From Hydractinia symbiolongicarpus (lineage: Eukaryota; Cnidaria; Hydrozoa; Anthoathecata; Hydractiniidae): DNA of 64,000 nt. Below the pieces are notes generated by a model. The model worked only from the letters and a program-made list of their open reading frames with translations. It was not told the origin of the DNA and did not search any database. The translations under genes and the position numbers were made by a program. This document shows positions 34,524-47,356 of this stretch, piece by piece (positions within the stretch are counted from its first letter, which is position 1; each line of letters begins with the position of its first letter). Location of the stretch: contig NC_079880.1 of assembly GCF_029227915.1 (NCBI RefSeq), positions 21,266,501-21,330,500 of the forward strand, given 5' to 3'.

Positions 34524-37500
34524 ATTTTACTAAATCACCTTCTATATATCCTTCGTTTCTAGTAGATGTTTGTTTTTTGTTGTGTTTTCCTAAAAAAAAT
34601 GATCCACAATTTATTACAATCTTTAAATTTAAAAAATTATATAATTATGCAATAGTAATACACTTTCTAATTAGTGTAATTTTAAAATTTGCGTTTGGAA
34701 ATTTTCGCGAACTTTGCGAATTGGCAAGTTACTCACGAAATTTTGTTTTGTCCTTCACGATGTCACTTTAAAGATATTGCTATGTTCATACCAAACGAAA
34801 AGCGAGGGACAGAGTTGATTTAAGTGTTAGAGTTTTAATTATTTTGACCATTGATTCGCGAAAATAAATCTATCAAATATGTAGCGTTGCGCAATACTAT
34901 TCTTGACAATATTGGAAAAACTTCAATACTTGTTAAACTTCTAAAACTGCAGTTATTACTTCTAATAAATTAATATTATCTAAAAAATAAGGATTAATTC
35001 TAAAATTGGTTCACCTGCCTGTTGTTAGTAATTAATCCAAAGTATGTTCAATATTTATGTCATAACAATCGGTGTCCGTCTGTGTCAAAAATATGGTAGA
35101 AGTGAATATGGGCGAATTCCTGTGGATTGTCCACGGCCTGGTAACTAGTTAATAAAAATTGTGCTCTTAAACAAAGAGGTAACTATTTTTGGCAGGGGTG
35201 TATTATTGCTTTTTTGGTGACAAATCCGTAATTTTAGCCTGGCGACGAAATTTGTCAGCCACAATTATATATATACATATAAATATAATGATGAACATAT
35301 TTTATCCGATATATATTTTAAATATATCTTAAATCGACGATTTTAATCCAAAAAATATATCCACCACATCTGCCACTTATTACATTCGGTATGCAAAACG
35401 AGAATACATTTGATAAATATAGAATAAATATAAAAAGAAACAAAAGACTCATAATAAAAATAATTAAAAATATATAAGAACTGAGTAGCAGTTAACATCG
35501 CCATTTACTTTCTCTTCTTCTTCGTGTTTCGTTTTAAACGGAGCTCACGAATTATAGATTACGTGAAGAATTCTTACACAAGATATAAGTTTTTAAAATG
35601 TAAATGACGTCAGAAAAAGTAGACGACCATCAGATAAGCAATAAAGGAAAAAGTCTTATCAAGCCTAAATCACATCTTCACTTGATTATGGGAAACTGAA
35701 AAACATAACGCATGCAAGTCATCATAGCTTTGAGAGTTTCCCGATTTTTATTTTTTTGTTTTATTGTTACCTTTTTTTTTCGCAAATATTTTGTTTATTG
35801 GAAAGGCTTGCTTGTAACATAGGAAAACCATCTTGGAGTAATCTTAACTTCCGTTTGACTTGGTGTTTAACTCTAACAAAATTATTTTTAAATTTTTCCT
35901 CCCAAAAAAGGCCATAGTTTTATTACTATTTGTAGAATTGCAGTTATCAGAAAAATGCTCCCAAAAAATTCCTCATTTTTGATGTATTTTAACGTGTTTT
36001 TAAGCAATACAAAAAACACACTTGTTTTAAGTAAATCAGAACCTTATTAAATCAAGCATATCATTTCATAGGGTAGTAAAAACGTAAAGTCTTTAAAACC
36101 ATTTTCAAGAATCGCCAGGGCTGCTACCGAGTTCTCTGTACTCAAACTCTCTGAAATGACAGTGGTACTGTTCATGCATATCTAAGTTGTCCATTAGCTA
36201 AGACATTTTTCTCCATATCGTTGTACGACCCTTTCAAACTACTCTCTATATTTTAAAAGCGTTGATTCATTACTAAAATTTGCGCGTTTAGACCTTGCTA
36301 AGTTTAAATGAAAACTTTTTAACCTATCTTCTTTTATAAAAACAAAACACAACAGCATGATCATAAAACTAAATTCTTTAGAACACAGTATTTCATTTAT
36401 ACTTCTATCTTTTTCCGTGTGTTTAAACCAGTATATTCCCAAATATAAATAGCTAGCTGTATGTGCGTAATTATTTAGTAAAACTGTTAATACATCTGTA
36501 AGAAACTCGCTTTATTAATAACAAAACATCCATTAACTATTATGATTCTATTCAAGTACTTACATTTCTGTCAGGAAATCGTTATTAGGCGAACTAAGAT
36601 CATTAGACGTTGTGAATCCCGTTCTCTATTAATGTTCTTTCGAAAAGTTGACCTCTTCTAACATAGCGGATGCGGGTGTTATAATAAGGAAAAAGTAGAG
36701 AAATTTTTATTCTCTCAGATAACTTATGTAATACGTTGACGAAAAATAAGTAATGGAAATCGGTAATTTGTTACAATGTGGAAAACAGTGACAATATTTG
36801 CGTGCCAAGTAAAGAGGGAGATTGGAGGAAGTGCTTGGGGATAAATAAACATAACGTCGATAACGTTCAGACTCCATTTTAAAAGCATGTTTTCACTATT
36901 AGCATATCACGTCTTAACACTAGCTGTAAGTTTCATCAAAAATCCACTTAGCCAGACGAGCAATGACAAAATACTAACGTCGCCAATGTAAAAAAAATAT
37001 ATTATTCTAGAATTTTGTTAACGTTTTGCCTTGTTTTGTAAACCTTCTGTAATAAAAATAAAATTATCCAGCTGGGACTAATACGCTAGCGTCACAAATA
37101 GCTTATTTGTCGTAACCTGAAAACATATTCTTTGCAAAAGAAACAGACACACACACAGAGTAAGCGTATTATTATAGACTAGGTGATTTTAGGATGTTCC
37201 CTCACAATCTGCGTTTATAGCAAAAAATTTAAAATTGCATTTGGTATTTCGTGCAGATATAAAAATTTCGTGTTTATGCAACATGGCGCGTATTTCGCGG
37301 GCACACAGATAGAGGACGGCTATTATGAAAAGGAAGACTAGTTGAATAATAAGAAAATTTGCTTCAGTAGAAAGGCAAAGATTTACGGGGACATATTTCG
37401 ATGACGTCATTATTATTTCTTTGTAGTGGGCAATCAATACTGGTAATTAACTTGGTTGTTTATCAATCCAGGTAAATTTAAAAAAAGGCATTTTAAGAGC

Positions 37501-38406
37501 CCTTAAACGAGCCTTTGCATATCCAAAAAAAAAAACAATTATATAAGTCTGTGATGACTCGTTAAATAACTTTAAAAAACAAAGATACAGCTAGCAAAAA
37601 TATTTAGGAAATGCTATATTACTTTGGTTTACCGTTGAATTTACGGTTTATATTGCTGTTGAACTAATGTTAAATTATCAATATTAATGTGAAGTTGAAA
37701 TTTGGGTAATCAATGGTAAAATGTCGTATCAACCACATGTCGACCGGAATACATAAAAAACTTAACCCGTTTCTTCTATTGTGTACAGCATAAAGTATTT
37801 ATGAAAATAATGATGGAAAAGAAAGCTAGCAAGAAATTAGGGTTAAACAAAACACGTTTTTTAATTTGTTTAACTAGTTTAAATAAGACTTGATTTTAAA
37901 GATCTTCATCCCCTGTTGATGGTTTATCTAGCGATGAGAGAGACAAACTTTATAAATATTTTGCACGGCTTGGGTTGCCATATTTGATGAAATTAATGGT
38001 ACCTTTTGTCAGTCAAGACTGCTTTGTTTGTTTCGCTTTATCGATTAAACATTTGATTAACCCCACTTATTTTCTTATTCACTTTGTTCAACCAAACATA
38101 ACAGCATTATTGTGTACGTAATCTCTTCAAGGTTTTTATATTCTCGCTGTTCGAGAAATTTTTCCAGAAGAAACCATCGGTATAAGAGTCTATGTCACTT
38201 AGCCAGTCTTAATATTTCCTCAACTTATAGGGAAGGGTGAGCGGGTCGTCTAACCCGTACGAATAGAATTGACTTGTGAGTAAAATGGGGTGGGAAAGTT
38301 CTATTCACGCATGCGCTATCTTGCCTCGATTACTACGAAAATAAGTTACACTTATAAGAGTAGGATGAGAACCTTAAGTAAGTAGTTTTGGCGGGAAATG
38401 GTATAA
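34524..38406. other. Non-coding interval
   Basis: No well-supported gene. A weak 82-codon frame with one hydrophobic segment is noted at 37189-37437. The rest is AT-rich, with a TA-rich patch near 35260-35480. Confidence 0.45.
37189..37437 (-). CDS. Doubtful small single-pass membrane protein
   Basis: An 82-codon frame with a central hydrophobic helix of about 21 residues (FLIIQLVFLFIIAVLYLCA) flanked by a basic C-terminal half with two cysteines. It looks more protein-like than most short frames here, but there is no recognised family, splice structure or conserved motif. Confidence 0.22.
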   Translation of the reverse strand: MIAHYKEIIMTSSKYVPVNLCLSTEANFLIIQLVFLFIIAVLYLCAREIRAMLHKHEIFISARNTKCNFKFFAINADCEGTS

Positions 38407-38750
38407 TTCTTAATGATAATATCAGGAAAGAATATATATGCAAAAAATCTTCTTTTGTATAGTCAGAATGATGTTAGGGCGTATAGGCGTTAATATAACC
38501 AGAAACTAAAAAATTTGAAAACACATCGTCGAAATATCTGCGATAGAATAACGCCTTCTTACCTCCATAAGGTTTAAATTCTTAATGATAATATCAGGAA
38601 AGGGTAATTATGCAAAAAATCTTCTTTTATATGGTCAGAATGATGTCAGGGCGTATAGGCGTTAATATAACTAGAAACTAAAAAATTAGAAAACACATCG
38701 TCGAAATATCTGCGATAGAATAACGCCTTCTTACCTCCATAAGGTTTAAA
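38407..38750. repeat. 172-bp tandem duplication, two copies
   Basis: Copy 1 (38407-38578) and copy 2 (38579-about 38750) are nearly identical. They share TTCTTAATGATAATATCAGG at the start and TTACCTCCATAAGGTTTAAA at the end, with only scattered differences. Each unit contains GGCGTTAAT and ATAACGCC in inverted orientation. The low divergence implies a recent duplication or ongoing gene conversion. Confidence 0.9.
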
Positions 38751-39752
38751 GGTGACCCATAAATATGTTAGCTAATACGCAGCCAGAATTGAACCAATGG
38801 CTATGCCGTTTATTTAATCACAACAGTGATCAATAGACAAAAAATGAGTCTGAGCAGTATGAAAGAAAAGGAACATTTCAGGTTTTAAAATTTTTATATT
38901 GGGATTATTGTCTATCCACAGTTTCATGTAGAGGTATAATAGTAAACAGACTAGCCTTATTAAATGAAAGAAAATTTCTTTACATTCATATCGAATGTGA
39001 ACGAACCTTTTAGGCGCTAACCAATCAGATCAATTGAAAATAAAATGATTGCATCACCCTTTACATCGTTTGCGGCATTTAAAATAGCCTATGAACCTAA
39101 TGGAAATCGCACAAGCAATAAAATCGCCGTCCCGAAAATGTCCGTCACATTTTCCGCTGGGGCTCAACAATCTGCTTCATGGAAATCCACCTTTAGTGCG
39201 GTACACATTAGCTAATTCACATAACGCTGATTCAAACATCAAGTTTTTCCAACAAAAATCTTGGTCCATTGCTTTATGAAACTATTCTGTTTACTGCGGC
39301 ATAATTCAAACATTCTATTATTCGAACATAATTTCCAATCTCCCTTGTATCCTAATTAGCTGTTGTGTACTGCAGTCAGAGGCGTTGATAAAAAAACACC
39401 CGAGTTGTATGGCTTGTTGTCACTCGTTGACACTCTTTATCACTCGTTGTTACTCGTTGTATTGCTCGTCTGTTTTTTTATCAACGACTCTGCAGCTAGT
39501 ATGTGTGAAGGCACACCAAACTACAGGTGTGTTTTACCGAAACATTAAGATCACATTATGACTAAAATTGATTAACATCATTTTGGTTTCATTATAACTA
39601 ATAAAGTGAAGATATCAATTACATGGTTTTTATATAGCGGTAATTAACGTACTGACAAATTGAAAGCATGTGATCACTTACCACTAGCAGAATTAAAAAA
39701 TGTGAATTACAAGCTTTATTGAGACAATAAAGAATAAGGAACTTACTTTAAT
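38751..39752. other. 5' flank of the chitinase gene
   Basis: No gene is recognised; the short frame at 39091-39279 shows no domain. A fold-back element occurs at 39369-39500, about 250 bp before the chitinase start codon. Confidence 0.45.
39369..39500. mobile_element. Fold-back (MITE-like) element with CACTCGTTG core repeats
   Basis: Left arm 39369-39399 contains CTGCAG then CGTTGATAAAAAAACA; right arm 39470-39500 carries the inverse (TGTTTTTTTATCAACG then CTGCAG). The loop holds four near-copies of CACTCGTTG. Total size is about 130 bp. No clear target duplication was seen. Confidence 0.6.
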
Positions 39753-42700
39753 ATGTTTGCTGTGTTTTATCTGGCTATTTCTTCTTTTTGGCTGCAAGGT
39801 GAGATAATTTTTACAATAGAATTTTTTTTAAGACAAATATGATTATTTTGCACCTTTCTCTAATGACAGTAACATTTTTTTGGACAAGATTGAACTGTGG
39901 AGAATAAATGTTACGTAACACATTCGGTTATTCCAGAACATTCATCATTTTTGTTATTTTCATGTGATTGGTTATTTTAGTCACGTGTTCTCAACCACGA
40001 TATTCTTGACGATGTACATATATTCTTGTGTTAGTTAATAATAAATTTCTAAAGATTTTCCATTTCTGACTCGTCATTATTAGGAATTTCTATGTTAACA
40101 GTATGAAGCCTTTCCTTTACTTTGTATGTAATGTTTTGTAGGTGTTTGGTTGCAAGAGATTGTGACATACTGGGGCCAAAATGGTGTATCGCATGCGGGT
40201 GGGAGTGAAGAAGAGCTGTTGTATTATTGCAGTAACTTTGAGTATGATGTGATTGTTATTGGATTTTTGCATGTCTTTTTTGATTCAAGCAATAAAGGTA
40301 TCATTTTCTTATTTGTTACTTTCATACCTTTGAATTTTCGTCAATACAATCATTGCCAGTGATCTACCGCCAAAGATAATATAAAAGCTTGTTTCCATTT
40401 GAGTTTTTTTGCCGCTGTAGCGCACGAAGCTCAGGAGCTTTTGCGCTCTCGAGCAGAAATCAATTTTTATTCTTTTTCACGTTTCTTATGCACGAAATAG
40501 AATTAACATAATGTGGCAGCTACTGTGAACAAAAGATTGTTTTCAAATATTAAAACTTACTAAAATTCAGGGAATTTGTATCCGAAAAAAGAGGTTAGAT
40601 AATTTGAAATTTGTTTCAAGGAAAACGATTGAGCGTGCCACAACTACAAAAAAAAAATGGGCAAAAGGAAGAATAATAAAAACAAATACACTTCCCGATA
40701 TACTTTCCAACTGGGCTAAACAAAATTTGGAACATATATAAACATGCATAACATGCTTGAAATATTGTCTCAATGAGGAGGCCTCTTACTGGCTAGCGAG
40801 AAGGAATGTTCAAAATTTACATCTACAGCTACATCAACCTCTTTTATGAAATCCTTCTTAATTTGAAAAGCCTAAGTTTGTTCTTTTTTATTATTAATTT
40901 TAACATATACAAAGATACTTTGGTTACACTATCTGTGGTTGGAAGGTTTTTTCGACAAAAATATTAGATTCAGGACAAATTTCTGTGATTCTGGGCATCG
41001 AGGAAATCCCAAAAAGCTTAGAAGATTATGATTCGCTGGGCAATACTTATTTAAACGTTATATAATTACTAGAAAGTGATCAAAACTTAAGTTGGTTTCG
41101 ATGGATGCACTAGCTTAACGAAGCAAGTAAATACGGGAATAGACAACAGGTAGCAAGCAACTGTTTTGAATATGAAGTGATTGTAACCTGTCAAGCATCA
41201 CCAGTCATCATCTAATAAAAACATTCAATAATAATAATACCCTATTTATTATTATAATCAGCCCAAAATCCTTATGTATTTTAAAAAAAAATACTTTATT
41301 TAAAAATTATATGTACGAAACTTTTTTTTAACATTGTTACCTTATCAAGTGATTTACATTATCAAGTGATACTGTAACCCTAACAGTATCACTTGATAAT
41401 GTAAATCTGCTACGAAAAGCTTCGTACAATTTTAATTTTTTAAAAAAAGTTTTTTTTTTTGAAAATAATAATCAACCTTTTCAGCTTTTGGATTGAACAT
41501 GGCAAATATAAACATGTTGCTTCAATTCCTATTCTAGATAAATATCCCTCCATCAATTTATCTAAACATTGTCATGGATCATATTCAAGTCAACAATATC
41601 CAACTTTACTAAACTGTCCAAAGATTGGAAATCAAATTATAGCGTGCCAAAAGAAAAAAAAGAAGGTCCTTATTTCACTGGGAGGTGCTAGTGGTCTATA
41701 TGGCTTTAACTCAAAAGAAGAAGCGGTATCACTTGCTGGTACAGTGTGGAATATTTTTCTTGGAGGCTCATCTACTGCTCGTCCATTTGGTGCTGCAGTA
41801 TTAGATGGTCTAGATTTAGATATTGAAGGTGGAAGCTCGCTTTATTACACAGACTTTATAAAGGAAATACGATCTCTATCATCTCAATCAGGAAAAAGGT
41901 ACATAATAACAGCAGCCCCTCAATGTCCATTTCCTGACCATCGGTTGGGGCCAGGAAAATCTGGTACAGTGTTATACGATATTGGACAAGAGTTTGATCA
42001 TATTTATATACAATATTATAACAATTTTTGTCACCTTGGAAGTGGAAACGCATTTGAAACTAATATTCAGAAATGGTTCGAATACGCTAAGTCAACATAC
42101 GATCTGCACAAAAAAGGGCCACTAATTTTTGTGGGACTACCTGCAAATAAGAAAGCAAGTTCAAAGGATTTATACTATCAAGCACCAGATGCAGTGAAAA
42201 CTGTGTATGATAAGGTACGTAACTTGGTCATTTAAAGCTAAGTGATACTCCTTCGATAAGCATTGAAGTTTTCGTATATGGAAAAAACGTTTTCTCTTGA
42301 TTTTAATTGGAGGAAGATGTCTTTAATTATTTAAACAATTTAGATTGAGCTGGTTCATATGGCCTTCTTAGCTGAACAATCATTTGTAAAAAAACATTTG
42401 GGAGTATAAGCATGTTAATCTTTTCAAGGTGCATGGGTAACATTGTGTAGCATATAAGGGAAGCTGACCACACCTTGGATCAGAATAGACAGTATAAGCA
42501 ACATCGATTAAGTGATCGCATGGTTGTTTAGTCCTGCTTCTGTTTTTTCTGTTTACTCACAGTAATGTTTTTGTTGTTGTTTCAGTATCAATGTCACTTG
42601 TGTAAATGAAAAGACACTTGTTTCTCTTTAGCACTTGAAAGTTAACAAGTTCTTTGGTGGCTTCATGCTATGGGATGCAGGTTTTGATCAAAGTAACATG

Positions 42701-42955
42701 CAAAATGGTAAAACCTACAGCTCGAATCTTCGAACATTTATGAAGCGTTTAGTACCAACAAAAACACCAACAAACTCAAGCAGTGAACACAACACAACTG
42801 ATGACAATTCAAAATCACTACATCCAGGACTGATTGTCTTATTCATACTTGTTCCGGTCCTCATAATTGCTATCTTTCTATCCTCTGGAAAAATTTTAAA
42901 ACGTATGAGTGAACGCAACATTTCTAAGCCCGAAGAAAAGGAAATGACAAATTAG
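39753..42955 (+). CDS. Membrane-anchored class III (hevamine-type) GH18 chitinase
   Basis: Four phase-consistent exons: 39753-39798, 40142-40297, 41538-42214 and 42632-42955, giving 400 residues. Signal peptide 1 to about 16; GH18 barrel from IVTYWGQNG near the N terminus; SLGGASG strand; catalytic DGLDLDIE at 157-164 with E164 as the acid/base; AAPQCPFPD and the QYYNN strand further on; FMLWDAGFD closing the barrel, all diagnostic of the plant/fungal-type class III chitinase branch. After the barrel a Ser/Thr/Asn-rich linker (about 333-357) leads to a transmembrane helix (359-377) and a basic cytoplasmic tail. It should hydrolyse beta-1,4 GlcNAc polymers at the cell surface. Hevamine-type enzymes are usually secreted or vacuolar; the membrane anchor is the unusual part. 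A fold-back element sits in intron 2, 76 bp before the exon 3 acceptor. Confidence 0.9.
40298..41537 (+). other. Chitinase intron 2
   Basis: Bounded by AAAG|gtatca and cctattctag|AT. It contains the long fold-back element at 41283-41461. Nothing else is recognised. Confidence 0.7.
41283..41461. mobile_element. Palindromic fold-back element in chitinase intron
   Basis: A core stem of 25 perfectly paired bases, 41351-41375 with 41383-41407, closes a 7-nt loop (AACCCTA). An outer, imperfect stem pairs 41283-41320 with 41419-41461, with poly-A/poly-T ends and a GTACGAA block in both arms. The element spans about 180 bp. This is the structure of a MITE or fold-back transposon. Confidence 0.78.
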
Positions 42956-43189
42956 CCAGATAATTGTTTGGGCAATGACTCTTTGTTTACCATTTGTGCG
43001 ATGTAAATCACTGTATTAAGACCTGTATTAAGACACTTTTTCGTTTCATTAGTATTTAAAAAACTTAAGTGGTGTTAATATGAGCTGGAATTAGCTGTAT
43101 CTGTAATATGTCTGTTTTGTAGTAAGCTAAACGTACTTGTATATAAGAAGAAAAAAGTAAAGGTAAAATAGAATCTATAACAGAAAATT

Positions 43190-43195
43190 AATAAA
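43190..43195 (+). terminator. Candidate poly(A) signal for the chitinase gene
   Basis: AATAAA lies about 235 nt after the chitinase stop and is followed by an A-rich then T-containing stretch. It is the first canonical hexamer found downstream. Confidence 0.35.
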
Positions 43196-43799
43196 AAAAA
43201 TATACCAACTAACTAATGTTTTTGAAATGCTTTGGCTAAAAAAATAGCCTTTTAACAGTTTTTATAGTCCATTCTCGGGACTTGGTGAACAATAATTGCC
43301 CTATTTACTTGATGCTACCAGACTTCCTCAGTTCAGTTCTCAAAGCATGTTTTATTAAATTCTGCGTTGCGACCTTGTCTTTCTCACGGACATCTTTAGC
43401 ATATGAAAAAGCTCGAACTTTAGTAAAAAAATATATGGTTCAACAAGTTTAAACTAAATTCATCATTCACTGTTGGCTCTACATCATGACAGGCACTGTT
43501 AAATTTTTAAGGGTTTTGTAACACCCTCTGGTCCATGCCAATACATACCAATTTCGTTAAAAAGTTGATGGTAGATGATTTGTTCACAATTGATAAAAAC
43601 CACAATGTTCACAATTGATAAAAACGTATTTTTTGTTCACTCTCCATAACCCACCACGATCACCAATATCAATACAAGTCTGGCAATAGTAGTTATCTAC
43701 GTCGCATGCTTGTAAAAGTTCAATGGATTATGTGCGATTTGTTGAAATAGATTTTAAAAATCAAAACATCGAATGTAGTTAATGAAGAAGAAATCCACC

Positions 43800-44330
43800 A
43801 AATTTTCAGTAATTTTTCAGAAATTACAGCCAGTGAAAATCTTGGTGTGTTCATATCAATGCCTTGTAAATAAGCCATATGATTTGTCACTTCTGCAAGG
43901 AAAATATTGTTGAATCGTGCTTCTCAAATGTTTTTCGTAGGTTATATGTACCAGTAGTAGCCATAAAAATGCATATAAAATTTCCCAGCATCACCAGAAT
44001 ATTTTTCAATCACTTTTTTTCACAGTTCAATGCCATTGTCAGTTAAGAAACTTTCATTTGACAACAAGCATTATGTATTTTTAGACAAGCATAGCTCATT
44101 ACAGCAGAATTCGGCACATGCGTTGACGATCGATTTAAAGGTCAATGGGTGGAGCATTTTTAGAGATCCCCTTTGTTAGCTGTGATACAGTAAGATTGAA
44201 ACTACCAGATTTTGTTGCTGAAGATAACGCATGTTTGGTATAGTGCCTTGTGAGACCACGTTGTAATTTACAAAATATTTTACAATGTTTACAGCAACAA
44301 ACAGCTTTATTTTTTTCATGATGTTCCACC
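43800..44330 (-). pseudogene. Fragment of a C2H2 zinc-finger transposon protein
   Basis: On the minus strand 44329-44135 is open for 64 codons and includes a canonical C2H2 finger, C-KH-C, 12 residues, H-YTK-H. Beyond its stop, degenerate sequence down to about 43800 still shows protein-like patterns (FLTDNGIEL, GKFYMHFYGYY, FLAEVTNH) interrupted by several stops. This combination resembles transposon-encoded zinc-finger proteins that are abundant in cnidarian genomes. The family is not resolved; clearly non-functional. Confidence 0.4.
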
Positions 44331-44759
44331 TAAGGTACAAGAAGTACAAAAATTACCCAATTGGTGGTAACACAAACATCGATCTGATGGCGGTAAACGA
44401 TTTTTTGATCACATAGGACAAAGCACCATCAGAAAACTTAAGAATTGCAAATAGCTGAAATTATACAACATTTGTGCATATTTTTAGCACTTATAATGAT
44501 TTTTGGAACAATTCTACTGCAGAAAGGTATTTTAAGTCAAATCTTTGTAAACCAGACAGCTATCTCTGTCGTTGTTGTTTAACCCTATTCGGTCCAGGGT
44601 TTTTCAAACATATCATGAAAACTTGGCACTCTTACAGTACCTCATAAATAAAGCGAATTTTTACATTCTCTTTGAATTTTTTAATAAAATATATTTAATA
44701 GATTTTCTGCTCTGTATGTAGATCGTATGAAAAACTGCTGATACTTGTCCGAATGTAAA

Positions 44760-44945
44760 AATTGGGAAATCGGATTAATCACGTGTCTAAAATTTACAGA
44801 ATGATTCCCCTTAATGAAATAAAATTGTGTTGTAAAGTTCAAGTTTTAAGGGTAATCCTAATGTAAGTTTTTAAAGTTTCTCAATTATCAGGATTTTGTA
44901 GAGATTTTTAGGAGTAGTTTCAAGTAACAACATATATTCACAGCT
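44760..44945 (+). repeat. Interspersed repeat, copy B
   Basis: Same-orientation partner of 30025-30200; see that entry for shared blocks. The copies differ by scattered substitutions and small indels, so they are not recent duplicates. Confidence 0.65.
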
Positions 44946-45088
44946 AGAGGTATGGGACCCAATAATTTGTCTTACTTACAAGTGTCTTAAGTAATATTAT
45001 TTACAAAACATAGACTAATACATAATAAAAAGAATAAAAAGTATCATAACCATGCAGCCGAGCAAAAAATATTTATTAAAAAAAACCC

Positions 45089-45116
45089 GGGAGGGAGGGG
45101 GGTGGAGGGGGTGGGG
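45089..45116 (+). other. G-rich tract with G-quadruplex potential
   Basis: Runs GGGAGGGAGGGGGG, then TGGAGGGGGTGGGG, give at least four G-tracts of three or more with short loops. It stands out sharply in otherwise AT-rich DNA. No neighbouring gene is seen. Confidence 0.6.
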
Positions 45117-47356
45117 ATCTGCGCAAACATATCCAAACAAAATTATGTTAGATAACCATCAAAACGAACAACACGAAATTCTTTGGGATACTGAAATAGC
45201 ACATTAGCCACCCTGTGAAAAAATTATTTCAAATATTTTGTATAGCTTAAATAATAAAAATTTCGGAAAAATGTTTTCAGACTGAACAGCATTACTTATA
45301 AATATTTTATACTTAACTATAATTTCCCATGTGAGGTTTCTATCACATTTATTTTCTTACATTTTCACTTCATTACTTTTATTTTTATTTCATTCATAAT
45401 ATTAATTTCAATGGGAGGGGTAATTCGTCCCAATTTCTAAAATAACATGCAGTGTCTTTTAAAGTTGTTTTCGATCTTCAAAACATGTTTTGTAAATAAT
45501 ATTAAATTAGTCACGGAAATCTGTAAGGGCTGGTTTACATTAGCGTGAGTACCCTCTCCTTTTACAGGATAATAACCAATATTTTGTTACAAACATCCCT
45601 TGTAGAGAAGTGTTAAAACAATTTGAAAGATTGGTATATTTATTTCGCAACCAACCTCGTCCTTCGTTCGGAATAATTTGCAAATTAGAAAATCTGTGAT
45701 AAGCGCATAATTCATAACTAATTTCGCTGAATCGACCTTAAACTTCATCACAGTTACCGCGCAAAGCTGGGAATACTCAACAAACTATGTCATCCCATCT
45801 TCGTTCGACCCGTATTATGTTAGTCATTAACCTATTCAGAAATTTTATCAATGTTTTTTCTACATATTCTCAGGCTCGCAGTTGCTTAAAAACAAAAGTT
45901 CTTTTATCTAAATAAACAACAACAAACTAAATAAACAAAAGAATGAAATTTTCCAAATGAACTTCCCCGCAGAATATGTTAGCGAATACCTACAATACTT
46001 AACAAAATGTAATAAAACACCCTGAAAAATATTGATGTGATGTCAAAATTCATACTGGACCGACATCATCCCCTTACCCTCTTGTAATGCTGGCGTCATG
46101 CAATGCAAGTTGTTTTAACTCAACCAACACCTTTCCAGCATTTTAAGTCAATACTAGAGTGAGGGAAATGAAAATTAATTAATTTTATTTAATTCCCCTT
46201 TCCTTCACTTCTTTAGATCTTACCCTGTTAAGTAATTGTGGAATTCATCATGTTTGTATTGGTGAATGAGACCATTTTCGTTCAAAACATTTAAGAATTT
46301 CCCGATAATAAAAATGTGAACATATAACAATGGAAGTAACTCATTAAACAGCGAGGTCAGTATTCTGACCGCAGAAAATTCGTTTGCGAAAATTCGTTTT
46401 ACCTTAAGTCCGATAATCCAGTGCAGAGAAAAATTATGCTAAGTCCTGGCTAATTTTATCAAATAACAGAGTTACTCCTGCACCTCCTAACTCTAGTAAT
46501 ACCTTACTTACCGGGCGAAAATTTTAGGATTAGCAAATAATGTTTCCCGTTGCAAAGTTTTTGTCCAGAAGTATTTATTACAGCAATTCATTCTGCTTTG
46601 TCATCGAATAAAGTTTTTTTGTCAGTAAAAGAAAAATAAAGAAAATATTCTGTTTTCGTTAGGTATCAGAAGCTATCCGTGCACTGTCAGACAAAATTAA
46701 GTGGACGATACACAATTTATTTTGTCGAATCCAACTTGCTACATAAACAAATTCCCCTTACCACAGCAGTTTTCATCAAATGAAAATATCGCCTAAGGTC
46801 CAGATCTATAAATATGATTTGGATACACCTGTAGTGGTGAAAAGAAAGTTGGATCTAGTTCTTCTTGGATACATGAATCATTACAGAAAATCTAACCTTG
46901 TATTTATTAATACGCTCAAAATAGTGACGCATTATTTATTTAACTTTATTAGCAGAAGAAATCTCATGTAAATAGACATAACAAAAGATATTTACGACCT
47001 GTGTTTTTTCTCAAATCATTCTGTATCAACACCACAGCTGTCAATTAACTTTTTTTTTCTCTCTTTTGTGCCAACGTCAAAATATTTTTAAACCGCATAC
47101 TAAGTCTTTGATAATAATAAAGCTATTTTTCCCAACTTATAATTACGTTCAAAAATAGTCCATTATCTTTCTTTTGTTGGCTTGATAGTAAAACTATAAC
47201 CTTGTTATGAAGAAGAAGAAAAAACACGCACATATCGACGGAAGAAATGGTAGTTGTAAACAAAATCGGTAAGCTAGCTTCACTCCAAACATTTTTTTTA
47301 AATCAATCATACCTTATCATAAGGAATCCATAATTAAAGGTATATTACTCTGCAGA

